Shown piece after piece: positions 8,722-16,782 of a stretch of 64,000 nucleotides of DNA. The translations under genes and the position numbers were made by a program. How positions within the stretch are numbered: position 1 is the stretch's first letter; each line of letters begins with the position of its first letter. Origin of the DNA: a virus; IMG/VR virus record IMGVR_UViG_3300008954_000015, positions 62,001-126,000 of that record. One strand, written 5' to 3'. The notes under the pieces were generated by a model. The model was given only the letters and a program-made list of their open reading frames with translations, did not search any database and was not told the DNA's origin.

Positions 8722-9053
8722 CAGACAAAAAAGATTACAATAAGATAGCTAAAATCGAAAAAGCGATCGCTGAAAAATATGGCAAGGAAGCAACAAAGAA
8801 CCCTAAGTCCGGATGGAACCAGCAGAAAGAAAAAGAGCACTTAAAGAGTCTTAAAAAGTTTTATAAAAGAAAAGAAAATAAACTTCGCACACCAAAGGAA
8901 GAAAAGGGATCCAGAACCTGTCCGGTTTGTGAAACCTATTCACTAGATTTGTCAGATGATATTTATATGAGTAAATATTGTTGTTGTTTTCGTTGTTTTA
9001 TACAGTATGTCGAAGACAGAGAAGAAAGGTGGCTTTCTGGGTGGCGCCCTTAA
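8718..9053 (+). CDS. Small basic protein with cysteine cluster (putative zinc-binding)
   Basis: This 111-residue protein starts at ATG 8718, overlapping the stop of the previous gene (ATGA). The N-terminal half is very lysine-rich and helical. The C-terminal half has CPVC (about 68-71) and CCCFRC (about 88-93), a likely four-cysteine zinc site. No known family is recognised. It lies at the end of the lysis-like cassette and just before the packaging module. Confidence 0.5.
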   Translation: MTDKKDYNKIAKIEKAIAEKYGKEATKNPKSGWNQQKEKEHLKSLKKFYKRKENKLRTPKEEKGSRTCPVCETYSLDLSDDIYMSKYCCCFRCFIQYVEDREERWLSGWRP

Positions 9054-9084
9054 TTAATTATTTATTGCTAAGTTCAAAATACGG

Positions 9085-9096
9085 AACTATTTATTA
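9085..9096 (+). promoter_or_regulatory. Candidate late-control element AACTATTTATTA
   Basis: One of eight copies of an ACTATTTA-like motif found in gaps before virion genes. It ends at the SD (AGGAGG 9096-9101) of the gene at 9112. If it acts as a -10 box, the transcript would begin just at or before that SD. Confidence 0.4.
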
Positions 9097-9111
9097 GGAG
9101 GAGTGCAAAAT

Positions 9112-9621
9112 ATGGCAACAACATTAGAAATTGTAAATGGAATCTCCCAAGTGATGGCCAACTCACACGACGGAGCAACAAATGATAAATTCGAACCTTT
9201 ATTGGTAGGACTAGAAAGAGAAGAGGGGAACCCTATTACTGATTCCAGGGTTGTAGATGGTTTCTCAGTAAGAATCCATGGTGGGAACAGGCTGTGCATA
9301 TACTACAACCTAGAGCCCCCGCTCAAAGAGGTTCACGGAAGTTCTTTCGAATCGGATATAGAATCGAGAATAGAGAAAATAAAGTCATTTATCCAAAAAG
9401 AATATAAATCTATTACTGGGCGCGCCCTATCACTATCAGATCCGGAGGAGGTCAAAGTTGTCGTAGAGTATCTTTCTAGAATAAGGACTTCGGTAAGGGC
9501 GCACAAAAGCTATAAGATAGGGGGAGTGACCTCAGAGCCAGTGGGCGAAGAGAGCGAAGATCGATTAGAAGATTCTTTTAAAAAGTGGCTTTCACAGGGT
9601 AAGAACGACAAGTTGTTCTAA
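9112..9621 (+). CDS. Conserved-looking protein upstream of terminase; possible small terminase
   Basis: This 169-residue protein uses ATG 9112 with AGGAGG 10 bases upstream; the in-frame GTG at 9103 overlaps the SD region too closely. The middle has a helical stretch (residues 80-130, IESRIEKIKSFIQKEY). The end is charged, and the stop overlaps the terminase start (TAATG). Size and position match T4 gp16, the small terminase (164 residues), which also overlaps gene 17. I see no clear helix-turn-helix, so the assignment is positional only. Confidence 0.4.
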   Translation: MATTLEIVNGISQVMANSHDGATNDKFEPLLVGLEREEGNPITDSRVVDGFSVRIHGGNRLCIYYNLEPPLKEVHGSSFESDIESRIEKIKSFIQKEYKSITGRALSLSDPEEVKVVVEYLSRIRTSVRAHKSYKIGGVTSEPVGEESEDRLEDSFKKWLSQGKNDKLF

Positions 9622-11207
9622 TGGTTTTTCGACTAACCAAAAAACAAATAATAAAAGAAATTCTGAAATGCGGCAAGCAGCCAGATTATTTTATAAACAA
9701 TTATTGTAAAATCACCCATCCTCAAAAAGGGCTAGTCCCCTTTCACTTATATGACTTTCAAAGAGATTTAGTAGAAAAATTTCAAGATCACAGGTTTAAT
9801 GTTATATTAAAGGCCCGCCAGTTGGGCATATCCACTATTACGGCGGCCTATGTGGTTTGGCTGATGCTTTTCCATAGAGAGAAGAATGTCCTGGTCATCG
9901 CGACCAAATTTCACACGGCAGCAAACTTGGTTAAAAAGGTGAAAACGATCATAAGAACGTTACCAGAGTGGCTGCAGATTTCAAAAGTCAGTATAGACAA
10001 CAGAACTTCATTCGAATTAACAAACGGCTCTCAAATAAAAGCCTCATCGACTTCTGCCGATGCGGGTCGCTCAGAGGCATTATCTCTTTTAGTGGTTGAC
10101 GAGGCTGCACATGTTGAAAACCTTTCTGAATTATGGGTTGGCTTGTATCCCACACTTTCTACTGGCGGCCGCTGCATAGCCCTCTCTACTCCAAATGGTG
10201 TAGGTAACTGGTTTCACAGGACGTATGTGGACTCTGAATCTGGTTCAAATGACTTTTTTCCAACAAAATTGCCATGGGATCTACATCCAGACAGAGATGA
10301 AGAATGGTTTGAAAAAGAAACAAAAAACATGTCTAGAAGAGAAATCGCCCAAGAGCTAGAGTGCAACTTCAATATGTCAGGCGAGGGGGTTTTTGATCCT
10401 ACGGATCTCGAACGCTTGCAAGCATCAATTTTAGATCCAAAATATAGAACTGGCGTAGACAGAAACTATTGGATATGGCAAGAGTATGATCCCTCCGCGA
10501 CCTACCTGTTAACAGCAGATGTGGCAAGAGGAGACGGACAAGATTTTTCGGTGTTTCATGTATTTAAACTTGAAACAATGGAATTGGTAGCAGAATACAG
10601 GGGAAAATTAACACCCGACTTGTTCTCTAGGGTGGTGCATGACGCTGGAAGAGAGTACGGAAATTGCTTGTTGGTTGTGGAAAACAATTCAGTTGGTTTT
10701 GCGGTTCTTGAGAAGCTAAAGGAGTACAATTATCCTAATTTATATTATTCAATAAAGTCTACTCATGAGTTCGTAGAACAATATCAGGCAGAAGTTATGA
10801 ACAATTCAGTCGCCGGGTTTACCATGACTTCCAAAACAAGACCCTTGGTTATAGCGAAGATGGAAGAATTTATTAGAAATGACCTAATTAAAATATACTC
10901 GCCAAGATTGCTGAGCGAGATGAAAACTTTTATTTGGCACAATGGAAAGCCAGAAGCTATGAGATCATATAACGACGATTTAGTAATTGCTTGCGCCATC
11001 GGGTGCTGGATAAGGGACACGGCTTTGGTTGTCAATCAAAGAGATGCCGAATACAAGAAAGCTATGTTATCTTCGATAACTAAATATAATAACAATTTAG
11101 ATACCGCAATTAACGGTATGATTAAGCAAAAAAATACCAAAATGTATGATAGGATAAAAGAGCACAGTAAGAACGTTGATAACTATTCGTGGCTGTATAA
11201 AGGATAA
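9621..11207 (+). CDS. Large terminase subunit (T4 gp17-like)
   Basis: This 528-residue DNA-packaging motor is an ATPase plus headful nuclease docked on the portal. The N-terminal ATPase has a Walker A variant LKARQLGIST (about 62-71), Walker B LLVVDEAAH (about 156-164) and a coupling motif with ALSTPNG (about 190). The C-terminal RNase H-like nuclease starts near LTADVARGDGQD (about 296-307), with a second acidic motif at VVENNSVG (about 352). Length is slightly under T4 gp17 (610). It is directly followed by the portal gene. Confidence 0.92.
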   Translation: MVFRLTKKQIIKEILKCGKQPDYFINNYCKITHPQKGLVPFHLYDFQRDLVEKFQDHRFNVILKARQLGISTITAAYVVWLMLFHREKNVLVIATKFHTAANLVKKVKTIIRTLPEWLQISKVSIDNRTSFELTNGSQIKASSTSADAGRSEALSLLVVDEAAHVENLSELWVGLYPTLSTGGRCIALSTPNGVGNWFHRTYVDSESGSNDFFPTKLPWDLHPDRDEEWFEKETKNMSRREIAQELECNFNMSGEGVFDPTDLERLQASILDPKYRTGVDRNYWIWQEYDPSATYLLTADVARGDGQDFSVFHVFKLETMELVAEYRGKLTPDLFSRVVHDAGREYGNCLLVVENNSVGFAVLEKLKEYNYPNLYYSIKSTHEFVEQYQAEVMNNSVAGFTMTSKTRPLVIAKMEEFIRNDLIKIYSPRLLSEMKTFIWHNGKPEAMRSYNDDLVIACAIGCWIRDTALVVNQRDAEYKKAMLSSITKYNNNLDTAINGMIKQKNTKMYDRIKEHSKNVDNYSWLYKG

Positions 11208-11215
11208 GAGGTTTA

Positions 11216-13219
11216 ATGGCTGAGAAAAAAACAAGTAGAAACCCGGACAGTTTACTCTTTAGGAGGCTTACTCGCCTTTTATCGGGCCCACTAACAAATT
11301 ATAGAACACAAACAAACCACAGACTAAGAAGAATTGATTTAGACAAGTATGCACAAAGGTTTGTTTCGGTCAGCGGCCGCCAATTTAAGAAAACGGCCTA
11401 TGATCCCTATGCCAACCTACAGGCAAATGTCTTAGCAGCACAGCAGCGTACAGAAAGGTACGTAGATTTTGATCAAATGGAATACACTCCTGAGATTGCA
11501 TCGGCTTTAGATATTTATGCAGACGAAATGACCACTCATAGCAAGATACAACCCTTGTTGAATATCGATTGCCATAACGAAGAAATAAAGTCAATTCTTG
11601 AATCGCTATATTATAACATTATCAACATAGAATATAATCTTTTTACCTGGTGTCGCTCGATGTGTAAGTATGGAGACTTCTTTTTATACATGGATATCGA
11701 TGAGATTAGAGGAATCCAGAGCGTGATAGGGTTACCTTCGCAAGAAGTGGAAAGAATGGAAGGAGAAGATAAATCAAATCCAAACTATGTGCAGTTTCAG
11801 TGGAACTCTGCAGGGATGACGTTTGAGAATTGGCAAGTAGCACACTTTAGAATATTGGGAAATGATAAGTATAACCCATACGGAACAAGCACTCTGGAGC
11901 CCGCCCGCCGTATTTGGAGACAACTAACATTATTAGAAGACGCGATGATGGCGTATCGAATTGTTAGATCTCCAGAGAGAAGAGCCTTCTATATTGATGT
12001 AGGCAATGTTCCCCCACAGGACGTTGAACAATTTATGCAAAAGGCTATGACCCAAATGAAGAGGAATCAAGTAGTTGACCCCACTACTGGCCGTGTGGAC
12101 TTAAGGTATAATCCGATGTCGATAGAGGAGGACTATTTTATACCTGTGCGAGGTCAAATGAGTGGAACCAAGATAGAATCTATTAAGGGAGGACAATACA
12201 CCGGAGACATTGATGATGTCAAATACCTGAGAGACAAGCTGTTCTCTGCCTTGAAGATACCTCCGTCTTATTTAGCTAGGTCGACAGAAGGAGGAGAAGA
12301 GGATAAAAGCACTTTAGCCCAAAAGGATATTCGCTTTGCAAGAACGGTACAAAGACTTCAAAGGTCGGTAACTACGGAACTTGAAAAGATAGGAATTGTT
12401 CACTTGTATGTTCTGGGATATAGGGAGGAGGATCTGGTTTCATTTAAGATCAACCTGAATAACCCTTCAAAAATTGCAGAACTTCAAGAACTAGAGCACT
12501 GGAAGACCAAGTTTGAAGTCGCGACAGGCGCCACCGAAGGATTTTTTAGCAAAAGATGGCTGGCTCAAAAGATGTTTGGTATGACTCAGGATGAGTTTGT
12601 GAGAAATAGAAGAGAGATGTACAATGATCGAAGGTTTGATGCTGCTCTCGAATCGGCCGGCGAGATGGAGCAAGCTGCCCAAACAGCAGGCGCCGACGCC
12701 GGCGCAATGGGAGCCGAGCCCGGAGGTATGGGCGGCGTCGGACCCGAGGCTGAGCTGGGTGGAGACATGGGTATGGGTGGCGAAGGTGGAATGGAGGCAC
12801 CCGGCGACGCCGGCGGAGAGGCTGCACCAGAACCAGAAGCAGAGGGCGCTTTATTGGCCGCACCCGGCAAGAGAGACGATGATACTTTTAAGTGGGTCAC
12901 TCCTGACGGCCGTACAACCACCTCACGATCAAAAGGCAAGAAATATACACCACGAGACAAGAAGGGAGGAGACAGAAGAAAAACATCCGGCCCTAGAAAG
13001 AAAACATATAAAGGATCTTATGCCTCTGAGAAGTCCAAATCCACCCCAAGGAACGTTTTTCCGGGGGCGCTGGATTTAATGAGTATAGGTAGGGGGATTT
13101 ATGAGAATAAAGAAACTACTTATAGTAGAGAAGAGAAAGAAATTTTAACTTTAAACTTAGAATTAAAACAGTTGCACGAATCATTAAAATCGAGGAAAAA
13201 AGATGAGACTAAAACATAA
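11216..13219 (+). CDS. Portal protein (T4 gp20-like) with long C-terminal extension
   Basis: This 667-residue protein forms the dodecameric ring at the capsid vertex through which DNA enters. The core (about 1-480) is recognisable as a T4-type portal, for example the EYTPEIASALDIYADE segment and the central wing/stem region with PPSYLARSTEGGEEDKS. T4 gp20 has 524 residues. The extra length comes from a low-complexity Gly/Met/Ala/Glu tract (about 485-545) and a basic region with TPDGRTTTSRSKGKKY (about 560-610). The GC content rises in the Gly/Ala tract. The end overlaps the next gene by 17 bp. Confidence 0.88.
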   Translation: MAEKKTSRNPDSLLFRRLTRLLSGPLTNYRTQTNHRLRRIDLDKYAQRFVSVSGRQFKKTAYDPYANLQANVLAAQQRTERYVDFDQMEYTPEIASALDIYADEMTTHSKIQPLLNIDCHNEEIKSILESLYYNIINIEYNLFTWCRSMCKYGDFFLYMDIDEIRGIQSVIGLPSQEVERMEGEDKSNPNYVQFQWNSAGMTFENWQVAHFRILGNDKYNPYGTSTLEPARRIWRQLTLLEDAMMAYRIVRSPERRAFYIDVGNVPPQDVEQFMQKAMTQMKRNQVVDPTTGRVDLRYNPMSIEEDYFIPVRGQMSGTKIESIKGGQYTGDIDDVKYLRDKLFSALKIPPSYLARSTEGGEEDKSTLAQKDIRFARTVQRLQRSVTTELEKIGIVHLYVLGYREEDLVSFKINLNNPSKIAELQELEHWKTKFEVATGATEGFFSKRWLAQKMFGMTQDEFVRNRREMYNDRRFDAALESAGEMEQAAQTAGADAGAMGAEPGGMGGVGPEAELGGDMGMGGEGGMEAPGDAGGEAAPEPEAEGALLAAPGKRDDDTFKWVTPDGRTTTSRSKGKKYTPRDKKGGDRRKTSGPRKKTYKGSYASEKSKSTPRNVFPGALDLMSIGRGIYENKETTYSREEKEILTLNLELKQLHESLKSRKKDETKT

Positions 13220-14027
13220 TAAGAAAAGAAATACTGCGTTTGTTTATGAGGCTTTAATCCGAGAATTGACAACTTCAATTATTAAGAAAAACAGAAACAA
13301 ACAAAACAAGATCGTTTCAATTATAAAGGAGCATTTTCATTCCGAAAGTTCTTTGAATGAAGAGTTGGGGCTTTATCGGTCTATTTACGAGACAACAGAG
13401 ATAGATAAGAACCTCGCAGAGAAAATAGTAAGTGAGGCAAAAGTCTGTTATTCTAAATTGGATAAAAAGAAAATTTTCAAGGAACAAAGTAATCTCATAA
13501 ACAAGATTAATCGAGTTTTATCTAATAAGATATTCACAAAATTTGTACCAAATTATAAGAGCTTGGCATCTGTATATTCTATTTTTAATGAAAAGCTTCC
13601 AGTTCACGACAGAGTTCTTTTAGAAGAAAGGATAGTGGGTCAGATGTCATCCTCAGTCGACCACCCGACAGAAGATATAAAGGAGCCAATAGACAACATT
13701 GTTTACAAAACATTCACAGAGCAGTTTAACAAAGAATACTCAGAAGGGTTGCTAGAGGAACAGAAAGAGCTGCTAACAAGATACATTTCATCCTTTTCAG
13801 ACAATTCTTTGTCTCTGAAGATTTTTTTGAACGAGGAGGTTGGAAGGTTAAGGGGGATTCTCGAAACTTCCAGGACAAAAGAGTTGGTGACTAGCAATCC
13901 TGATATCGACAAAAAGATTACAGAAGTGCTAGAGATACTTGAATCATACAAAAAAGTAGCAATAAACGAAGACATGATGGAAGAAGTGTTAAAGATTCAG
14001 AAGCTTGCAGCGGAGCTAGGTGAGTAA
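13203..14027 (+). CDS. Head-module protein of unknown function
   Basis: This 274-residue, charged, largely helical protein begins RLKHNKKRNTAFVYEALIR. It has no membrane segment, cysteine cluster or enzymatic motif that I can see. The gene sits between portal and prohead protease, where T4 has small core genes 67 and 68, and starts 17 bp inside the portal gene. A prohead-core or assembly role is therefore possible, but inferred only from position. Confidence 0.55.
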   Translation: MRLKHNKKRNTAFVYEALIRELTTSIIKKNRNKQNKIVSIIKEHFHSESSLNEELGLYRSIYETTEIDKNLAEKIVSEAKVCYSKLDKKKIFKEQSNLINKINRVLSNKIFTKFVPNYKSLASVYSIFNEKLPVHDRVLLEERIVGQMSSSVDHPTEDIKEPIDNIVYKTFTEQFNKEYSEGLLEEQKELLTRYISSFSDNSLSLKIFLNEEVGRLRGILETSRTKELVTSNPDIDKKITEVLEILESYKKVAINEDMMEEVLKIQKLAAELGE

Positions 14028-14030
14028 GCT

Positions 14031-14579
14031 ATGTCGATAGATGTAAAGATAAAAGGGATCCCAGTTCCGATTCATTTAAGTGCCCGCCGCACTTTGGATG
14101 GAAATATCTTAATTCTTGACCACGAAGATCTAGATATTGTTGTAATGAAAGAAAAAAAGAAGTGTATTTCTTTCCCAAAGAACGAGATGTCTGATAAGGT
14201 TTATTCTTCACAAGACAGGATGTACAAGTTTCTTGTAAAAAAGGGTGTGGTTGACCCCGGGTCGATTAGGGGAGGTAATGTATATGGCTCTCTTGAAGCC
14301 GATATTATAGAGTCCTCAATCCCGGGCGTAGATTCAATCCAAGCTACTTTATATAGCTTGTATGAATACGTTAAGGAGGAGCGTCCATATTTTGGTAATC
14401 TGAAGAAGATTGAAGATGATCATCTCGACCATGTGCTGCATCCTGATTCTGAACACTCTACTGAGTTGGGAGACGTACCGCACGCTGCAAAGAAGGGGTC
14501 TCACGATTCTCGTGTGCGTCCGTTTGGTATGATGTATAATTATTCTGTATTGCGAGAAAGCGAAGGCGAGGAAGATTGA
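14031..14579 (+). CDS. Head-module protein of unknown function
   Basis: This 182-residue protein begins VDVKIKGIPVPIHLSARRT-like (MSIDVKIKGIPVPIHLS). The N-terminal half is beta-rich. The C-terminal part has a histidine-rich stretch (DDHLDHVLHPDSEHS, about 128-142) that could bind metal, and an acidic end. No family is recognised. It overlaps the TTG start of the next gene. Position within the packaging/head cluster suggests a virion or assembly protein. Confidence 0.55.
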   Translation: MSIDVKIKGIPVPIHLSARRTLDGNILILDHEDLDIVVMKEKKKCISFPKNEMSDKVYSSQDRMYKFLVKKGVVDPGSIRGGNVYGSLEADIIESSIPGVDSIQATLYSLYEYVKEERPYFGNLKKIEDDHLDHVLHPDSEHSTELGDVPHAAKKGSHDSRVRPFGMMYNYSVLRESEGEED

Positions 14580-14932
14580 GTTTATTATATTTTGTATTAA
14601 TTGCTTTTGGGTTTACTCAGATTATAGTATATGGGAAGATTTTAGATAAAGTTCGCCCTACACGAGGGTGGTTTGCAGAGCTTTTATCCTGTCCTATGTG
14701 TGTGGGTTTTCATGTTGGTTGGATTTTGTGGTTGTTTAACGATTATACTGAACTATTTACTTATGATTATAGTTTGGCGACGGGATTCGGTTTGGCATGT
14801 TTGAGCTCAGGTACAAGTTATATATTAAACATGATCTTTGGAGATTGTGGCATAAAGATTGATTTAGGAGGTAAACATGAGACCATTGACAAAAATAAGA
14901 TGGATGATTCGACCGGTCGCCAATTGTTGTAA
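14576..14932 (+). CDS. Small membrane protein with CPMC motif, DUF1360-like
   Basis: This 118-residue protein starts at TTG 14576, overlapping the previous stop by four bases. It has two or three hydrophobic segments: residues 2-22, 45-56 after the CPMCVGFHVGW motif, and about 68-88. A helix followed by C-P-x-C-x-G-F-x-x-G is the hallmark of DUF1360-type small membrane proteins found in Bacillus and many phages. The cysteines could bind metal or form a disulfide. Its role in the phage is unknown. A strong SD and a micro-ORF lie inside its last 60 bases. Confidence 0.6.
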   Translation: MSLLYFVLIAFGFTQIIVYGKILDKVRPTRGWFAELLSCPMCVGFHVGWILWLFNDYTELFTYDYSLATGFGLACLSSGTSYILNMIFGDCGIKIDLGGKHETIDKNKMDDSTGRQLL

Positions 14933-14942
14933 AGGATCATAG
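14877..14942 (+). CDS. Candidate 21-residue peptide
   Basis: ATG 14877 lies 6 bases after a near-perfect SD (TTTAGGAGGT), stronger than most in the window, and overlaps the end of the CPMC membrane gene in another frame. It encodes a basic peptide (MRPLTKIRWMIRPVANCCKG..., 21 residues) with a Cys-Cys pair. It stops 5 bases before a hairpin-T-tract terminator. The strong SD with no other start nearby is the main support. Expression is unproven. Confidence 0.4.
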   Translation: MRPLTKIRWMIRPVANCCKGS

Positions 14943-14947
14943 TTGAT

Positions 14948-14966
14948 GCGGGTGGCCCCCGCTTTT
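14948..14966 (+). terminator. Rho-independent terminator
   Basis: A 5-bp GC stem (GCGGG / CCCGC) with loop TGGCC is followed by TTTT. It separates the packaging/portal genes from the prohead protease gene, which has its own candidate late element. Confidence 0.5.
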
Positions 14967-14972
14967 AGAGTT

Positions 14973-14986
14973 GGAGTATTTATAAG
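14973..14986 (+). promoter_or_regulatory. Candidate late-control element GGAGTATTTATAAG
   Basis: A variant of the ACTATTTA element, directly after a terminator and ending 3 bases before the protease ATG. On the opposite strand it reads CTTATAAATACTCC, close to the T4 late consensus TATAAATA. Confidence 0.35.
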
Positions 14987-14988
14987 AG

Positions 14989-15591
14989 ATGAAACTGTTA
15001 AGAGAATATTACGAATTATGTGAAGGTGGTATATGCCAGGATTTGCTAACTGAAGACGAAAAACGTCGAGTGGCAAATGGTGCTATTATCTTATCGGGTG
15101 TTATGCAGATGGCTGAAACTCAAAATGGCAATGGTCGCATATATCCCCGAAGTGTCCTGATGAGAGAGGTCAAAAATTATAAGAAAATGGTGGAAGAGAG
15201 GAGAGCCTTGGGAGAATTAGATCACCCAGATTCTTCTGTTATAAACTTGGCTAACTGTTCTCACTTGGTCACAGAGATTTGGTCGGATGGGGACAAGGTC
15301 ATGGGAAAGATAGAAGTTTTGAACACTCCTTCTGGAAATGTATTGAAGTCTTTGATAACAGCCGGCGTAAAGTTGGGAATTTCTTCAAGGGGAATGGGCT
15401 CAGTTAAAGAATCAAATGGTGCGACCATGGTCGAAGATGATTTCACTTTAATTTGTTTTGATATGGTTTCGGATCCTTCCACCCCAGGCGCTTTTATGAT
15501 GAAGGAGGCCCGCGAGAAGCCGAATATATTTACAAAAGCAGACAAAATTAGCAGATCTTTGAATGAGATATTATATAAGCGTGAAAAATGA
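14989..15591 (+). CDS. Prohead core protease (T4 gp21-like)
   Basis: This 200-residue serine protease is predicted to cleave scaffold and capsid proteins during head maturation. The catalytic motifs are visible: the histidine in GELDHPDSS (about 75-83) and the serine in GISSRGMGSV (about 129-138). The N-terminal strand containing MAETQNGNGRIYPRS is typical of this family. Length is close to T4 gp21 (212). It has only a weak SD (AAGAG). The gene precedes scaffold and capsid genes, as in T4. Confidence 0.85.
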   Translation: MKLLREYYELCEGGICQDLLTEDEKRRVANGAIILSGVMQMAETQNGNGRIYPRSVLMREVKNYKKMVEERRALGELDHPDSSVINLANCSHLVTEIWSDGDKVMGKIEVLNTPSGNVLKSLITAGVKLGISSRGMGSVKESNGATMVEDDFTLICFDMVSDPSTPGAFMMKEAREKPNIFTKADKISRSLNEILYKREK

Positions 15592-16010
15592 AGAAATCAG
15601 AACTTAAAGAAATGATAAAAGACTGTGTGAAGGAGGTTCTTTTTGAGGAGGGGACGCTTTCGACAATTATTGCAGAAGTTGCTTATGGGCTTACTTCCGC
15701 AAGGTCTTTGGTGGAAAAGCAAAACACTGTGGAGGTTGTGCAGCCTGCAAAAGACAATTCTCTTAATTTGTCGCAGCAGGCTCAGCGCAAAAAACTAGAA
15801 GAGACGAAAAAAAAGATGCTGGACGCTATAGGAAACTCTTCAATGAAGGGGATCTTTGAGGGGACAGAACCTTTGAGATCTGGTGGTGCTCCGAACTCAG
15901 AAACTTCACCTTCTTCGCCGCTTTCACATATTGCACCGGGCGACGCGGGTGTTGATATATCTGGAATCTTAAACATTGCAGGGTCTAGCTGGGAAAGGTT
16001 AAAAAAATAG
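15588..16010 (+). CDS. Head-module protein of unknown function
   Basis: This 140-residue protein starts at ATG 15588, overlapping the protease stop by 4 bases. An amphipathic N-terminal helix (KKSELKEMIKDCVKEVLFEEG) resembles that of the 60-residue protein at 4260, and LFE followed by E/G fits the T4 gp21 cleavage consensus (L/I-x-E). The middle is a lysine-rich helix and the C-terminal half is Ser/Pro/Gly-rich. It may be a core or internal head protein processed by the protease. That is inference. Confidence 0.5.
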   Translation: MKKSELKEMIKDCVKEVLFEEGTLSTIIAEVAYGLTSARSLVEKQNTVEVVQPAKDNSLNLSQQAQRKKLEETKKKMLDAIGNSSMKGIFEGTEPLRSGGAPNSETSPSSPLSHIAPGDAGVDISGILNIAGSSWERLKK

Positions 16011-16019
16011 GATTGTATA

Positions 16020-16244
16020 ATGGCAAAGCCAGTTCATGTTGAAGTATATATAAGAGACCAAGAGCAGTTTGCGAGAATGTTGAAGAAGTTTACGAGAAAG
16101 GTTAAGAAATCTGGCATTCTGGATGAAGTAAGAGAAAGAAGACACTACACCAAAAAGTCAGAAAAGAGAAGATTGAAGAGGGCAAACAAAAAAAGACGCT
16201 CTCAAGAGTCAACAAATAAGCACAAAGAAAAGTTTAAAGACTAG
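16020..16244 (+). CDS. rpsU: Ribosomal protein bS21 homologue
   Basis: This 74-residue basic protein follows the bS21 pattern: an initial strand (PVHVEVYIRDQEQF), a helix with FTRKVKKSGILDEVRERRHY, and a basic tail rich in Lys/Arg. Cellular bS21 is about 65-71 residues and sits by the 16S 3' end that pairs with Shine-Dalgarno sequences. Phage copies of bS21 are known and thought to bias initiation towards phage mRNAs. Here the gene lies between prohead protease and capsid genes, implying high late expression. The start is ATG 16020. Confidence 0.8.
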   Translation: MAKPVHVEVYIRDQEQFARMLKKFTRKVKKSGILDEVRERRHYTKKSEKRRLKRANKKRRSQESTNKHKEKFKD

Positions 16245-16269
16245 TTATACAATAGGAGAATAGTTTAAG

Positions 16270-16692
16270 ATGGCAGCAAGCACAAGCTCAGGATTTCATA
16301 CACACAGTAGTTGGGGTAGAACGAGAAGACCAAAAAATATCGCAGGTGCAGATAAGACAGCGGTTGTTCACGTAGCATCCATTGCCGCGGCAAAGGCAAT
16401 AACGGACGCCCAAATCGCGGCCGGCTCGACTAGTTTAGCTAAATCAGCAAGTGGCGTGTATTCAACACAAAATCAAAGGTTTTTGCACTTAATTTCTAGC
16501 ACCAATGGGACAGTTGTGAACGTTTGGGTTTTTCACTACGCCTCCGGTAAATGGTCTGAGTTGTTGATAGGCGCCGAAACTGTAACGCTTGCGGCAGCTA
16601 AAACAAAAATTATAGAAATCGCTGGGGCCGATTTAGTAGCATTCAACGTCACTAATGCTTCGGATGTTCATGCCGCCTGTTCTACCTTCTAA
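16270..16692 (+). CDS. Putative capsid decoration or head protein
   Basis: This 140-residue Ala/Ser/Thr-rich, low-charge protein starts at ATG 16270 behind AGGAG. The composition, short beta-type repeats and lack of enzymatic motifs resemble small surface proteins of phage heads. It lies between bS21 and the scaffold gene in the head operon. I do not recognise a family. The gene is followed by a weak hairpin. Confidence 0.45.
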   Translation: MAASTSSGFHTHSSWGRTRRPKNIAGADKTAVVHVASIAAAKAITDAQIAAGSTSLAKSASGVYSTQNQRFLHLISSTNGTVVNVWVFHYASGKWSELLIGAETVTLAAAKTKIIEIAGADLVAFNVTNASDVHAACSTF

Positions 16693-16728
16693 ATTTTACT
16701 TCTTTTTATAAAACTAGTTACTAATTAT

Positions 16729-16746
16729 AAGAGAATACTCTTTTTT
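16729..16746 (+). terminator. Weak hairpin-T-tract terminator
   Basis: An AT-rich 5-bp stem (AAGAG / CTCTT, loop AATA) runs into six T's. It could give partial termination before the scaffold gene. The flanks carry near-identical 14-bp direct repeats (AGTTACTAATTATA at 16715 and AGTTAGTAATTATA at 16771), the second overlapping the scaffold ribosome site. Confidence 0.35.
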
Positions 16747-16782
16747 GTATACGTATATTGAATTTCAGGAGTTAGTAATTAT

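Noticed and set aside
12586-12960. Long minus-strand open frame opposite the portal C-terminal tract
   Set aside because: It is Pro/Ser/Ala-rich, exactly the reverse reading of the Gly/Met/Ala-coding GC-rich repeat, has no SD, and every supported gene is on the + strand.
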